Below are positions 31,895 through 40,613 of a DNA stretch of 64,000 bases, piece by piece. A model generated the notes under the pieces. It did no database searches and was not told where the DNA came from. It worked only from the letters and a program-made list of their open reading frames with translations. Within the stretch, counting starts at the first letter, position 1; every line of letters starts with the position of its first letter. Position numbers and translations under genes: made by a program. Source of the stretch: CAYJBH01 sp964369965 (GTDB lineage Bacteria > Bacillota > Clostridia > Oscillospirales > Ruminococcaceae); the NCBI GenBank assembly GCA_964369965.1, contig CAYJGF010000002.1, positions 124,001 through 188,000 on the forward strand, in the 5' to 3' direction.

Positions 31895-32804
31895 CTTCTT
31901 CCATAAAATAGGTTGTTGTATTTCGATTGGACTGCGCACTGGAGTAGCAAAAACTGTCCATGTGATCCCCAAAATAGAAATAGTCTATCTCACGCTTCAC
32001 CTCGGCATCCTCCAGCGAGCCTACAATGGACAGCTTGACCTTCATCTTTTCCGGTATGATATTTTTTATGTAGACGCTGACATTCTGCCCCGGGTGCAGT
32101 CCCTCGACCGGCTCGGCAAGCCCCGACAGATTTGGTGAAAGCTCGATAAATACACCGTAGTCCTCGATACTGCGCACAATACCAACCACCGTTTCACCGG
32201 CGGAAAATCGCTCGACATTCTCGTCCCAACTGCCGAGCAGTTCTTTAAGAGAGAGTAAAAAACGACCTCTTTCGTCCCGTGCCTTGATGACGGCGCGCAG
32301 TGTCTGCCCCTTATATATACGGTCGCTCGGCGTGCCTATGCGCGACACGGAGAGGCAGTCGATGTGCAAAAGCCCCGGGATACCGCAACCGATATCACAA
32401 AAAGCGCCGTACCGCTCGATATGTGTGACCCTACAATCTATGATATCGCCGATACTTTTCTGGTCGAGGTATTCCTCACTGCAACGCTGTTGTGCCTCCC
32501 TACGGGAGAGGATAAAGAGTGGTTTCGGGAGTGAAAAATCAATGCTTTTTATCACAAAGCACATTTTTTGACCTATTTTGGAGAGCACCGCGATGTCCTT
32601 GAGCGCCGAGTTGTCGCGATTGTATGCCGCGTCTTCAAACGGCATGACCGCCTCATATCCCGAGAACTCGAACTTTATCCGCCGATTGACATCAAAAAGC
32701 AGTGCGGTGGACTGTAATATAGTCCTTTTGCTCCTTGCCAAAACGAGCTGTTCGATGCTCAGTGTCGCCGCCTCCGGGAAGTCCCCCTCCAACCTATATT
32801 CCAT
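31878..32804 (-). CDS. S1 RNA-binding domain protein
   Basis: A 308-residue protein. It has a clear S1 domain near residues 125-200 (GDIIDCRVTHIERYGAFCDIGCGIPGLLHID), a second near 210-275 (GETVVGIVRSIEDYGVFIELSPNLSGLAEP), and a more divergent N-terminal part. It should bind RNA or act on ribosomes; homologues in Clostridia are unnamed. The start at 32804 uses AAAGGA 10 bases upstream; an in-frame ATG four codons earlier is too close. The final codons (Asp-Ser-Gln-Leu-Thr-stop) are encoded by the inverted end of the adjacent MITE-like element, after a conserved-looking TYFMEE. Confidence 0.82.
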   Translation of the reverse strand: MEYRLEGDFPEAATLSIEQLVLARSKRTILQSTALLFDVNRRIKFEFSGYEAVMPFEDAAYNRDNSALKDIAVLSKIGQKMCFVIKSIDFSLPKPLFILSRREAQQRCSEEYLDQKSIGDIIDCRVTHIERYGAFCDIGCGIPGLLHIDCLSVSRIGTPSDRIYKGQTLRAVIKARDERGRFLLSLKELLGSWDENVERFSAGETVVGIVRSIEDYGVFIELSPNLSGLAEPVEGLHPGQNVSVYIKNIIPEKMKVKLSIVGSLEDAEVKREIDYFYFGDHMDSFCYSSAQSNRNTTTYFMEEDSQLT

Positions 32805-32901
32805 ATATACAACCATTCCTTTCTACAGTAGTTTGACATACCAAACTATATGCAACGGAATAATAAAATATTTACATTCACAAAAAAACAGACGAGGAAT
32901 T

Positions 32902-33981
32902 ATGTTCGACAAGCTAAAAGAAATTAAAAACAGATACGATTTTGTGGCGGATCAGCTTATTCGCCCCGAGGTCATATCCGACAACGAGCAATATCGAAAA
33001 CTGATGAAAGAGCACAAGAACCTTACTCCGCTGATGGAAAAGTATGATGAGTACACCACCAGTTGTGACGAAATGGAGGAGGCAAAGAGTCTCTTGGACG
33101 AGGGAGGTCTGGAGCCGGATTTTAAAGAGATGGTCACCGCCGAGTTTTTGTCCGCCAAAGAGAGGTGTGAAGAAATCTCGGAGGAGATAAAGTTTCTGCT
33201 TATCCCCAAAGATGAAAATGACGACAACAACACCATCATCGAGATTCGCGGTGGTGCAGGTGGGGACGAGGCGGCGCTCTTTGCCGGCAGTCTATTCCGC
33301 ATGTATTCCATGTATGCCGAGCGCTCTCGTTTAAAGGTTGAGGTGCTCAACGCAAACGAGACCGACCTGCAGGGCTATAAGGAAATAAGTTTTTTAATCT
33401 CCGGCGAGGGGGCATACGGGCGGCTCAAATTTGAGAGTGGCGTCCACCGCGTCCAGCGAGTGCCGGAGACCGAGACGCAGGGTCGTATCCACACCTCCAC
33501 CGTAACGGTGGCGGTTCTGCCCGAGGTGGAGGAGATTGACTTTGAGATAAACACCGCCGATGTGCAGGTCGACACCTTTCGCGCCTCCGGTGCCGGCGGT
33601 CAGCATGTCAACAAGACGGAGAGTGCAATTCGCCTAACCTACCTGCCGACCGGTCTTGTGGTAGAGTGTCAGGATGAGCGCTCACAACACAAAAACCGCG
33701 ACCGTGCCTTTAAAATCCTGCGCAGTAAACTGTATGAGGAAAAACAGCGTGAGCAGGCGGATGCCATCGCAAAGGAGCGCAAAAGTCAGGTCGGTACCGG
33801 CGACCGCAGTGAGCGTATTCGCACCTACAACTTCCCCCAAGGGCGCTTGACCGACCACCGTATCGGGCTGACGCTCTATAAATTGGAAGCTATTATGAAC
33901 GGCGATCTGGACGAAGTTTTTGACTCGCTGATAACCGCCGACCGCGCCGAAAAGCTCAAGGCGAGCGAGGGCGATGAATAG
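32902..33981 (+). CDS. prfA: peptide chain release factor 1
   Basis: A 359-residue class I release factor. The PAT-type anticodon-mimic region lies in the middle (between YKEISFLISGEGAYG and VQRVPETETQGRIHTSTVTV), and the catalytic GGQ is in RASGAGGQHVNKTESAIR near residue 233. It ends translation at UAA and UAG. GAGGAAT precedes the ATG at 32902; an open frame reaching upstream is the shadow of the divergent S1-domain gene. prmC, which methylates the GGQ glutamine and usually follows prfA, is not next to it. Confidence 0.96.
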   Translation: MFDKLKEIKNRYDFVADQLIRPEVISDNEQYRKLMKEHKNLTPLMEKYDEYTTSCDEMEEAKSLLDEGGLEPDFKEMVTAEFLSAKERCEEISEEIKFLLIPKDENDDNNTIIEIRGGAGGDEAALFAGSLFRMYSMYAERSRLKVEVLNANETDLQGYKEISFLISGEGAYGRLKFESGVHRVQRVPETETQGRIHTSTVTVAVLPEVEEIDFEINTADVQVDTFRASGAGGQHVNKTESAIRLTYLPTGLVVECQDERSQHKNRDRAFKILRSKLYEEKQREQADAIAKERKSQVGTGDRSERIRTYNFPQGRLTDHRIGLTLYKLEAIMNGDLDEVFDSLITADRAEKLKASEGDE

Positions 33982-34966
33982 TCACATGCACAAAACGACG
34001 GTTTTGCCTGCCGATAAATCGGGTGCGGCGAGGGCGGCGCAGCTCCTTGACGACGGTGAGGTGGTCGCACTGCCGAGTGAAACGGTCTACGGTCTTGCCG
34101 CGCGATGTGACCGTGAGCAAGGATTGGAAAAAATTTTCAAGGTGAAAAATCGCCCTGCCGACAATCCACTGATACTGCACTGCGATGGCACTTCGATGGC
34201 GCTGCGTTATGCAAAAAATCCGGATGAGCGGGTAAAAAAACTCGCCGATGCGTTCTGGCCGGGTCCGTTGACCATTGTGGTCAAACGAAACGATAATGTC
34301 CCGGACAGCGTGACCGCGGGTCAAGACACCGTTGCACTTCGTGTCCCCAAAAACGAGATTTTTCGCGATGTGATAACCCTTTGCGGTGTGCCTATTGCCG
34401 CGCCATCTGCGAACATATCAACCTCCCCCAGCCCGACCGACGCCGGCGAGGTGCTCCGACAACTCGACGGCAAAATACCGCTGATATTGGACGGTGGCAG
34501 TTGTGCGGTTGGGGTGGAGAGCACTATTGTTCTCCTCGATGAGGTGGTGAGCATACTTCGCCCCGGCGATATCAGCCGCTTGGCAATAGAAAAAGTCCTG
34601 AGGATAAATACCGTTGATAAAAAAAAGAGCACTCCCATCGCCCCCGGCATGAAATACCGACACTACGCCCCAAAATGCGAGGTGCTTTTGTACTGCGGCG
34701 ATAATTTTGCCGATTTTATCAAAAGTTGCAAAGGGGAGTTCGGGGTCGTCTGCTTTGAGGAGGAGCAGGAGGATATTGTGGCGAAAGAGTGCATAATTAT
34801 TGGTAGGGCTAACGATGAAAAAGGGCAACAGCGTCGGCTTTTTAAGATTCTCAACTCACTGGATGCTCACGATGTAGACAGGTGGTACATTCACACCGAT
34901 AAAAGATTTGAGGCGGTGTATAATCGGCTTTTTAAGGCCGCGCAAGGTAAAATTTTTCAAGGATAA
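33974..34966 (+). CDS. tsaC: threonylcarbamoyl-AMP synthase (Sua5 type)
   Basis: A 330-residue protein with an N-terminal TsaC/YrdC domain (VVALPSETVYGLAARC, KVKNRPADNPLILHC, FWPGPLTIVVKR, APSANISTSPSPTDA, GVESTIVLL) and a C-terminal Sua5 domain (SPGMKYRHYAPK-type block, here IAPGMKYRHYAPK). It makes threonylcarbamoyl-AMP for the t6A37 modification of tRNA. It overlaps prfA by 8 bases. An exact TTGACC palindrome lies in the FWPGPLTIVVK block at 34268. Confidence 0.95.
   Translation: MNSHMHKTTVLPADKSGAARAAQLLDDGEVVALPSETVYGLAARCDREQGLEKIFKVKNRPADNPLILHCDGTSMALRYAKNPDERVKKLADAFWPGPLTIVVKRNDNVPDSVTAGQDTVALRVPKNEIFRDVITLCGVPIAAPSANISTSPSPTDAGEVLRQLDGKIPLILDGGSCAVGVESTIVLLDEVVSILRPGDISRLAIEKVLRINTVDKKKSTPIAPGMKYRHYAPKCEVLLYCGDNFADFIKSCKGEFGVVCFEEEQEDIVAKECIIIGRANDEKGQQRRLFKILNSLDAHDVDRWYIHTDKRFEAVYNRLFKAAQGKIFQG
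34268..34284. repeat. TTGACC-N5-GGTCAA palindrome, exact
   Basis: Exact copy, spacer attgt, in tsaC; read as Leu-Thr-Ile-Val-Val-Lys. This peptide is conserved in the family, so here coding alone could partly explain the sequence. Confidence 0.85.
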
Positions 34967-34975
34967 TTGAGTTTA

Positions 34976-36193
34976 ATGACAATAATCGGCATAACCGGAC
35001 GCTCCGGCAGTGGCAAGTCGTCGCTATGTGAATACTATCGCTGTAAAGGCTTCACCGTCATAGATTGTGACGTTGAGGCAGGTGTGGTGTTGCAAAAAGG
35101 GTCGCCCTGCCTTAAAGAGCTTGCCGCCGCATTTGGAAATGATATTATTAATAAAGATGGTTCTCTCGACCGCCCAACCCTTGCCGACAGGGCATTTAAA
35201 GATAAAAAATCCCAAAAATTGCTCAATTCCATCACCCACCCCTATATAAACCGTCGAGTTTTGGATAGACTAAATGATGCGGCGAAGCGTGGTGAAGAGC
35301 TTGTTTTTATCGATGTCCCACTGCTTATAGACTATCCGTTGGAGCACTACTGTGACCGCGTGGTGGTTCTGCGCACCAAAGAGGAGGTTGCCCTCGAACG
35401 TCTGCAAAAAAGAGGGATGTCAAGGGAACAGGCAAAAAAACGCCTTTCAACCCAGCACTCTAATGCACGACTCGTTGCGGCGGCGGACTTTGTTATAACC
35501 AACAATTCAGGTCGGGAGGAGCTGGAGCAAAAGGCACGTCAACTGCTCACAAAATTAGTTTCACTCGGCAAAAAAAACTCCGCTAAACCAATCCGACGCA
35601 GACGTGTTCCACACAGGGTTAAGCGATGGTTGCCGCTGTTGTTCCTCCCGTTGATTATCGTCGCTGTACTGCTGATAACCGGCCAACTCAATATTATTGA
35701 GGAGGAGGTATATCAGCTCGGCTATGAGGACCGAGTGCTCGAGGTGTGTGAGATGTATGAACTTGACCCGTATATAATTTTCTCGGTGATAAAGACGGAG
35801 AGCAATTTTGTGCCGGACGCGGTGTCGAATGTAGGCGCGCGCGGTCTCATGCAGATTACCGAAATAACCTTTGACTGGATTCAGACCCAAATCGACCCGG
35901 AAAAACAGTATACCTACGATGACATGTTCGACCCTGAGGTCAACATACTTTTTGGCAGTTATTATATCAGCCGATGCCTTGAGCGCTATCACGGCGACCT
36001 CGACACCGCCGTTGCCTCCTATCACAGCGGTTGGGGGACGGTGGACGAGCTTTTGCAGGACGGTGAGTTCAGTGACGACGGTATGATCCTCGACGTTTTC
36101 CCCTATGAACAGATGAACCACTATGTTAATAAGATAAACGCAAACTATGAAAGTTATATAAATATTTACAAAGAAAGGGAAAATAATGTCTGA
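34976..36193 (+). CDS. coaE: fusion of dephospho-CoA kinase and a lytic transglycosylase
   Basis: A 405-residue two-part protein. Residues 1-195 are CoaE: P-loop GITGRSGSGKSS, DCDVEAGVVLQKGS, ITHPYINRRV, FIDVPLLIDY, and a RLQKRGMSREQAKKRL lid. CoaE phosphorylates dephospho-CoA in the last CoA step. A basic linker and one transmembrane helix (about 220-237) follow. Residues 250-400 are an SLT (goose-type lysozyme-like) transglycosylase domain with the catalytic Glu in FSVIKTESNF, then GARGLMQI and SYHSGWGTVDE. The kinase would be cytoplasmic and the transglycosylase outside. Elsewhere these are adjacent separate genes. Start ATG 34976 or a TTG three codons earlier. Confidence 0.9.
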   Translation: MTIIGITGRSGSGKSSLCEYYRCKGFTVIDCDVEAGVVLQKGSPCLKELAAAFGNDIINKDGSLDRPTLADRAFKDKKSQKLLNSITHPYINRRVLDRLNDAAKRGEELVFIDVPLLIDYPLEHYCDRVVVLRTKEEVALERLQKRGMSREQAKKRLSTQHSNARLVAAADFVITNNSGREELEQKARQLLTKLVSLGKKNSAKPIRRRRVPHRVKRWLPLLFLPLIIVAVLLITGQLNIIEEEVYQLGYEDRVLEVCEMYELDPYIIFSVIKTESNFVPDAVSNVGARGLMQITEITFDWIQTQIDPEKQYTYDDMFDPEVNILFGSYYISRCLERYHGDLDTAVASYHSGWGTVDELLQDGEFSDDGMILDVFPYEQMNHYVNKINANYESYINIYKERENNV

Positions 36194-37580
36194 AAAAAAG
36201 GAAAATAAAGATAAAGGTCTTTTAATAGACAGGGATAGCTATCGCGCTTTTGCAGAAAAAAACGAAAAAAAAATAGCAAATTTCGCCTCAAAGTATACCG
36301 ATTTTTTACTAAACGGTTACACCGAGCGCATGTGTGTTGCCACCGCCCAAAAAATGCTGATCGAAAAAGATTTTTCGCAGTATATACCGGGCGATAAATT
36401 AAAAACCGGTGACAAACGATATCTAAAATCGGGTGAGAGTGGTATTATCGCCTTTATTATGGGTGATAAAGAGCCAAAGGACGGTATGCATATAATTGCC
36501 GCGCACATCGACTCGCCACGACTTGATTTAAAGCCCATTCCGCTGATTGAACAGGATGGCACCGCCTTTTTAAAAACCCACTATTACGGCGGTGTGCGCA
36601 AATATCAGTGGGGGGCAATTCCGCTCGCACTGTGTGGAATTATCTATCGCAAGGACGGAACGTCGGTTGAGCTGAATATCGGCACAAAAGACGGCGATCC
36701 GGTATTTACCATCATGGATTTGTTGCCGCATCTCGCAGCCGAACAAAGCAAAAGGACGCTTAATGAGGGGCTAAAAGGGGAGGAGCTCAACGTCGTCGTC
36801 GGTGGTCTGCCGGATTTTGAGACGGATGAAAATGAGGCGGTCAAGCTCGCGGTGTTAAAGATTTTAAACCGCGAATACGACATAACGGAAAATGATTTTA
36901 TCCGCGCCGAGCTGGAGATTGTGCCGGCATTCAAACCGAGCGATGTAGGTTTTGACCGCTCGATGGTGGGTGCTTATGGTCAGGACGACCGCTCTTGCAG
37001 TTACGCCGGTCTGCGCGCTCTACTGGAGCAAAAAACACCGGAGAAAACCGCGATGCTCGTGCTCGCCGACAAAGAGGAGATAGGCTCGGTCGGCCCTGCC
37101 GGTCTCGGTGGCGACTTTTTGAAAAACCTGCTGACCGTGCTCGCAGGTAAACCTGCTGATTATATGCTGCTGATTAAAAACAGCTTTGTATTCTCCGGCG
37201 ATGTTGCGGCGGCATATGACGGGCGGTTTACGTCCGCGTTCGATAAAAATAATTCGGCATTTTTAGGTCATGGACTGGTGCTCACAAAATACACCGGTTC
37301 ACGGGGCAAAGGTGGTTGCAACGATGCCAGCGCCGAGACGATGAATTTTGCCATGAAGGTCATTGAGGACAGCGGTGCCTCCTACCAACTATCGGAGCTT
37401 GGTGCGGTGGACGCCGGCGGTGGCGGCACCGTCGCGGCTTTCCTCGGTGATATGGGGCTTGCCACCGTCGACATCGGTGTTGCGGTCGCCTCCATGCATT
37501 CGCCGTTTGAAATAATATCAAAGGCGGATTTATACGCACTTTTTAAAGCTTATTGTGAATTTTTTGCCGTGAAACAGTGA
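36186..37580 (+). CDS. apeB: M18 family aspartyl aminopeptidase
   Basis: A 464-residue zinc aminopeptidase. Metal-binding motifs: AAHIDSPRLDLKP, GQDDRSCSYAGL, LADKEEIGSVGPAG, and SMHSPFEIISK near the C-terminus. It trims acidic residues from peptide N-termini in the cytoplasm. AAAGGGAAA lies before the ATG, which overlaps the end of the coaE fusion by 8 bases. Confidence 0.93.
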   Translation: MSEKKENKDKGLLIDRDSYRAFAEKNEKKIANFASKYTDFLLNGYTERMCVATAQKMLIEKDFSQYIPGDKLKTGDKRYLKSGESGIIAFIMGDKEPKDGMHIIAAHIDSPRLDLKPIPLIEQDGTAFLKTHYYGGVRKYQWGAIPLALCGIIYRKDGTSVELNIGTKDGDPVFTIMDLLPHLAAEQSKRTLNEGLKGEELNVVVGGLPDFETDENEAVKLAVLKILNREYDITENDFIRAELEIVPAFKPSDVGFDRSMVGAYGQDDRSCSYAGLRALLEQKTPEKTAMLVLADKEEIGSVGPAGLGGDFLKNLLTVLAGKPADYMLLIKNSFVFSGDVAAAYDGRFTSAFDKNNSAFLGHGLVLTKYTGSRGKGGCNDASAETMNFAMKVIEDSGASYQLSELGAVDAGGGGTVAAFLGDMGLATVDIGVAVASMHSPFEIISKADLYALFKAYCEFFAVKQ

Positions 37581-37632
37581 CAAAATAAAGCCGAACAGAA
37601 TACACTGATTTAAAATCAAAAATAGGTGTATT

Positions 37633-37806
37633 ATGGTTGGCATGCATATAATATTCAGCGCCGTATTCCTGTTCGGGATATGGTATATAGCGATCTTAAT
37701 TGTCTCCTCGGTTGATGCGTACCGAGAGGACGCGAAAAAGCAAAGGGAGGAAAAAGACAACGAAGGTAGAGGGGACGATACAGAATATAATCTTCCAGAA
37801 TGCTGA
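37633..37806 (+). CDS. small single-pass membrane protein
   Basis: A 57-residue reading frame. A hydrophobic helix (HIIFSAVFLFGIWYIAILIV) comes first, followed by a strongly charged tail (DAYREDAKKQREEKDNEG). AGGTG lies just before the ATG. Its last third overlaps the presumed start of recD2 in another frame. No family is recognised. The clear helix-plus-charged-tail design and the ribosome binding site favour a real gene. Confidence 0.5.
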   Translation: MVGMHIIFSAVFLFGIWYIAILIVSSVDAYREDAKKQREEKDNEGRGDDTEYNLPEC

Positions 37807-39943
37807 CAACGGTTATACCATTGCGGAGATTGTACATGACGGCAAACAGCTGACGGTGGTTGGCAGTATGCCCTTGCTTTGTGTCGGCGAACTGCTCAGC
37901 GCTGAGGGGGCGTATATCAGCCATCCCACCTACGGCAAGCAGTTCTCGGTGACGGGCTACAGCACCGAACTGCCGACCGATGCAAATGGTATTCGTCTTT
38001 ATCTCGGCGGTGGTATTCTCAAAGGCATCGGCATTGTTATTGCAAATCGAATAACCGAAAAGTTTGGCGAGCGCACCTTTGAGGTTCTTTGCACCGACCC
38101 CGACAGCCTTGCAAAGGTCAAGGGCATCAACCCCGAAAAGGCGAGGAAGATCTGCAAAGAGTTCAATCAAAAGTTTAGCCTGCGTGAGGCAATAGTCCAA
38201 CTCACCGCCTACGGTTTGTCTGTTCAGGTCGCCATTTCGGCATACAATGCCTACGGCGCGTCGGTGACCGACATAATAAGGAGTAGCCCCTATCAACTGT
38301 GCAACTATCCTGTCCTGCTCGATTTTATGCTCGCCGACAAAATAGCTCGGCAGTTCGCGTTTGAGACCGACATGGAGGAGCGGATTGTGGCAGGGCTATT
38401 TCATGTTGTACGCCACAATAATAACAACGGTCACACCTGTATGCCACAACATCAGTTGCTACCGACCGTCTCAAACTTTTTAGGAGTGGAGCCACAGCGC
38501 GTCGAGGATGTTTTCGAGCGAGTTTGCTCCATTGAAAGGCTTAAATCTGTTGATGTTAACGAAAGGCGGTTTGTATTTCAACCGGATTTTTTGAGTGCCG
38601 AGAGGGAGATTGCCGCGCGGCTTTTAGGGCTTGTAGACAGAAAAGCTCCAAAAATATCCGACATCGAGAGCAGGATTTCAACGCTTGAAAATTTGAGTGG
38701 CATTACATATGAAACACTGCAAAAAAATGCAATAATTGAGGCGATGAACAACGGAGTTTTTGTTTTGACCGGCGGTCCCGGCACGGGAAAGACCACCGCG
38801 GTCAATGCAATCATCTCACTGCTTGAACAGTCGGCACAGCGCACCGCACTGGTCGCCCCGACCGGACGCGCCGCCAAGAGAATGACGGAGCTGTGCTCTC
38901 GTGAGGCGACAACAATTCACCGCCTGTTGGAGGTTAACTTTAATAATAAAGAGGAATTGACCTTTGTCCACAACGAGAAAAAACCGCTCAAGGTCGACGT
39001 AGTCGTCGTGGACGAGATGTCGATGGTGGACATCTTTTTGTTCGTGGCATTGTTGCGAGCGCTGCCAAAACATGCCCGACTGATAATTATAGGCGATAAA
39101 GATCAGTTGCCATCGGTCGGACCCGGCAATATCTTGCGCAGTATCATAATGTCGGGGAAGATACCGACCGTCTCACTTGTAGAGATTTTTCGCCAATCCG
39201 GTAGCAGTTTGATTGTGAGAAATGCCCATCGAATACTGCGCGGTGAACAGCCGACCTGCGACAATAAAACAGGGGATTACTACTTTTTAGAGCAGTCGGG
39301 GGAGCGAGCGCAGAGGACAGTTTTAGAGCTTGTCTCGGTACGCCTGCCAAAAAGTTACGGCTATAACAGTTTGACCGATATACAGGTGCTATGTGCCACA
39401 AAAGTAGGCCCGCTCGGCACCGTCGCATTAAATATTGCACTTCAAAACATTTTGAACCCACCTGCCGAGGAAAAGGCGCAGGTGAGTGTTGCCGATAGGG
39501 TATTTCGTGTCGGTGACAAGGTTATGCAGACGCGAAATAACTACGACCTCACATATCAGCGCGAAGATGGGCGAGAGGGGACAGGTGTTTTCAACGGCGA
39601 TATAGGATATATTAAGAGTATAGACAAGCGTCGATCGGTGGTTGAGGTCACCATGGACGACCGCGTCTATAGATACAGCACCGAGCAATTGATAGAGTTG
39701 GAACACGCCTATGCAATAACGGTGCACAAGAGTCAGGGCAGTGAGTTTACGGCAGTGATTATGCCACTTTGCGACATTCCGCGCCGACTTTGTTATCGTA
39801 ATCTGCTCTATACCGGTGTGACAAGGGCACGCGAACTGCTCGTCACGGTGGGGGAGCGCTCGGTCATATCGGATATGCTGGCAGATAATAAATCGTCACT
39901 TAGATACAGTCTTATCGGGGATTTTTTAAATGAAACCGATTAA
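37715..39943 (+). CDS. recD2: RecD2-type ATP-dependent DNA helicase
   Basis: A 742-residue SF1 helicase. The N-terminal part (VEGTIQNIIFQNADNGYTIAEI) is the OB-like RecD2 start, followed by helix-hairpin-helix regions. Motifs: Walker A GGPGTGKTT near residue 355, APTGRAAKRM, DVVVVDEMSMVD, GDKDQLPSVGPGN, VEIFRQSGSS, and the C-terminal AITVHKSQGSEF and LLYTGVTRAR. It unwinds 5' to 3' and works in repair outside RecBCD. The exact start is uncertain: the ATG at 37715 has no clear ribosome binding site and overlaps the small membrane protein, so coupling is likely. Confidence 0.93.
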   Translation: MRTERTRKSKGRKKTTKVEGTIQNIIFQNADNGYTIAEIVHDGKQLTVVGSMPLLCVGELLSAEGAYISHPTYGKQFSVTGYSTELPTDANGIRLYLGGGILKGIGIVIANRITEKFGERTFEVLCTDPDSLAKVKGINPEKARKICKEFNQKFSLREAIVQLTAYGLSVQVAISAYNAYGASVTDIIRSSPYQLCNYPVLLDFMLADKIARQFAFETDMEERIVAGLFHVVRHNNNNGHTCMPQHQLLPTVSNFLGVEPQRVEDVFERVCSIERLKSVDVNERRFVFQPDFLSAEREIAARLLGLVDRKAPKISDIESRISTLENLSGITYETLQKNAIIEAMNNGVFVLTGGPGTGKTTAVNAIISLLEQSAQRTALVAPTGRAAKRMTELCSREATTIHRLLEVNFNNKEELTFVHNEKKPLKVDVVVVDEMSMVDIFLFVALLRALPKHARLIIIGDKDQLPSVGPGNILRSIIMSGKIPTVSLVEIFRQSGSSLIVRNAHRILRGEQPTCDNKTGDYYFLEQSGERAQRTVLELVSVRLPKSYGYNSLTDIQVLCATKVGPLGTVALNIALQNILNPPAEEKAQVSVADRVFRVGDKVMQTRNNYDLTYQREDGREGTGVFNGDIGYIKSIDKRRSVVEVTMDDRVYRYSTEQLIELEHAYAITVHKSQGSEFTAVIMPLCDIPRRLCYRNLLYTGVTRARELLVTVGERSVISDMLADNKSSLRYSLIGDFLNETD

Positions 39944-40613
39944 TTTTATTTTAAACCTCCTCTTCCCGAAACGGTGCATGTTCTGCAACGGTGTGATGGG
40001 TTTTATTAAGGAGTGTGATCGTTGTGACCATGCCGGTCAACGACTTGCGCGGGAGATGCTTAGAGTTGATAGCAACTATATAAAATCATTGGACGGTCTG
40101 ACGAGTTTATATAGGTATGAAGGGATTATAAAGCAGTGTATAAGCCGAATTAAGTTCGCCGACGACCGTCTGTCCGGCAATGAGATTTCAAGGCATTTTG
40201 CTGAAAATTACCCGAGCGAACTATTCCCAAATGTTGATTTTGTGATGTGTGTGCCGGACTTTAAAACCAAGGAATATGCACTGTCTCACAACCTATTGAC
40301 CGAGTTGGTCAATAGGTCGAACATACCTCTTTTCAACGGTGTTATTAAAACTCGTGAAACTCAAAAACAACACGACCTCAACAAGAGTGAGAGGCTTCAA
40401 AATCTAAAAAAGGCATTTTCCTGCAACCAAAAAGAGATTATAGTGGATAAAAATATATTGATAGTAGACGATGTGCTGACTACCGGTAGCACGGTGAATG
40501 AGATAGCCGCGTTATTAAAATGCTCCGGCGCAGTGAAAGTCTACGCCTACACATTTGCCGCAACGCCGGAAGTCAAATATTCCTCGCATGATAGAACATA
40601 TATTGTTGGATAA
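39930..40613 (+). CDS. comF: ComF family phosphoribosyltransferase-like protein
   Basis: A 227-residue protein. The N-terminal zinc finger is KRCMFCNGVMGF...CDRCDH, and the C-terminal phosphoribosyltransferase motif is ILIVDDVLTTGSTVNE near residues 173-188. ComF is required for DNA uptake in competent Firmicutes; its reaction is not known. It overlaps recD2 by 14 bases. Two members of the TTGACC family are here, one with perfect 11-base arms. Its end overlaps the convergent glycosylase gene by 41 bases. Confidence 0.9.
   Translation: MKPINFILNLLFPKRCMFCNGVMGFIKECDRCDHAGQRLAREMLRVDSNYIKSLDGLTSLYRYEGIIKQCISRIKFADDRLSGNEISRHFAENYPSELFPNVDFVMCVPDFKTKEYALSHNLLTELVNRSNIPLFNGVIKTRETQKQHDLNKSERLQNLKKAFSCNQKEIIVDKNILIVDDVLTTGSTVNEIAALLKCSGAVKVYAYTFAATPEVKYSSHDRTYIVG
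40024..40040. repeat. TTGACC-N5-GGTCAA palindrome, one mismatch
   Basis: Left arm GTGACC, spacer atgcc, next to the zinc-finger codons of comF. Confidence 0.6.
40291..40317. repeat. extended TTGACC-N5-GGTCAA palindrome, 11-base arms
   Basis: Perfect arms ACCTATTGACC and GGTCAATAGGT around spacer gagtt; core at 40296-40312. Inside comF, read as Leu-Leu-Thr-Glu-Leu-Val-Asn-Arg. It is one of the two longest members of the family. Confidence 0.9.

Noticed and set aside
32802..32830. In-frame ATG 12 bases before the chosen start in the S1-domain, bactofilin, SDR and secF genes as a special double-start signal
   Set aside because: All four arise from AAAGGA(A)ATG, where the ribosome binding site runs directly into an ATG; the normal spacing for this AAAGGA motif explains them.
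32578..32901. Long N-terminal extension of prfA
   Set aside because: It lies antisense to the S1-domain gene; ATG 32902 gives the normal RF1 start.
34310..34326. GTGACC-gcg-GGTCAA in tsaC
   Set aside because: The spacer is 3 bases rather than 5; kept out of the count to stay strict.
35928..35943. TCGACC-ctga-GGTCAA in the coaE fusion gene
   Set aside because: It has one mismatch and a 4-base spacer; possibly related to the variant at 46992 but too weak to count.
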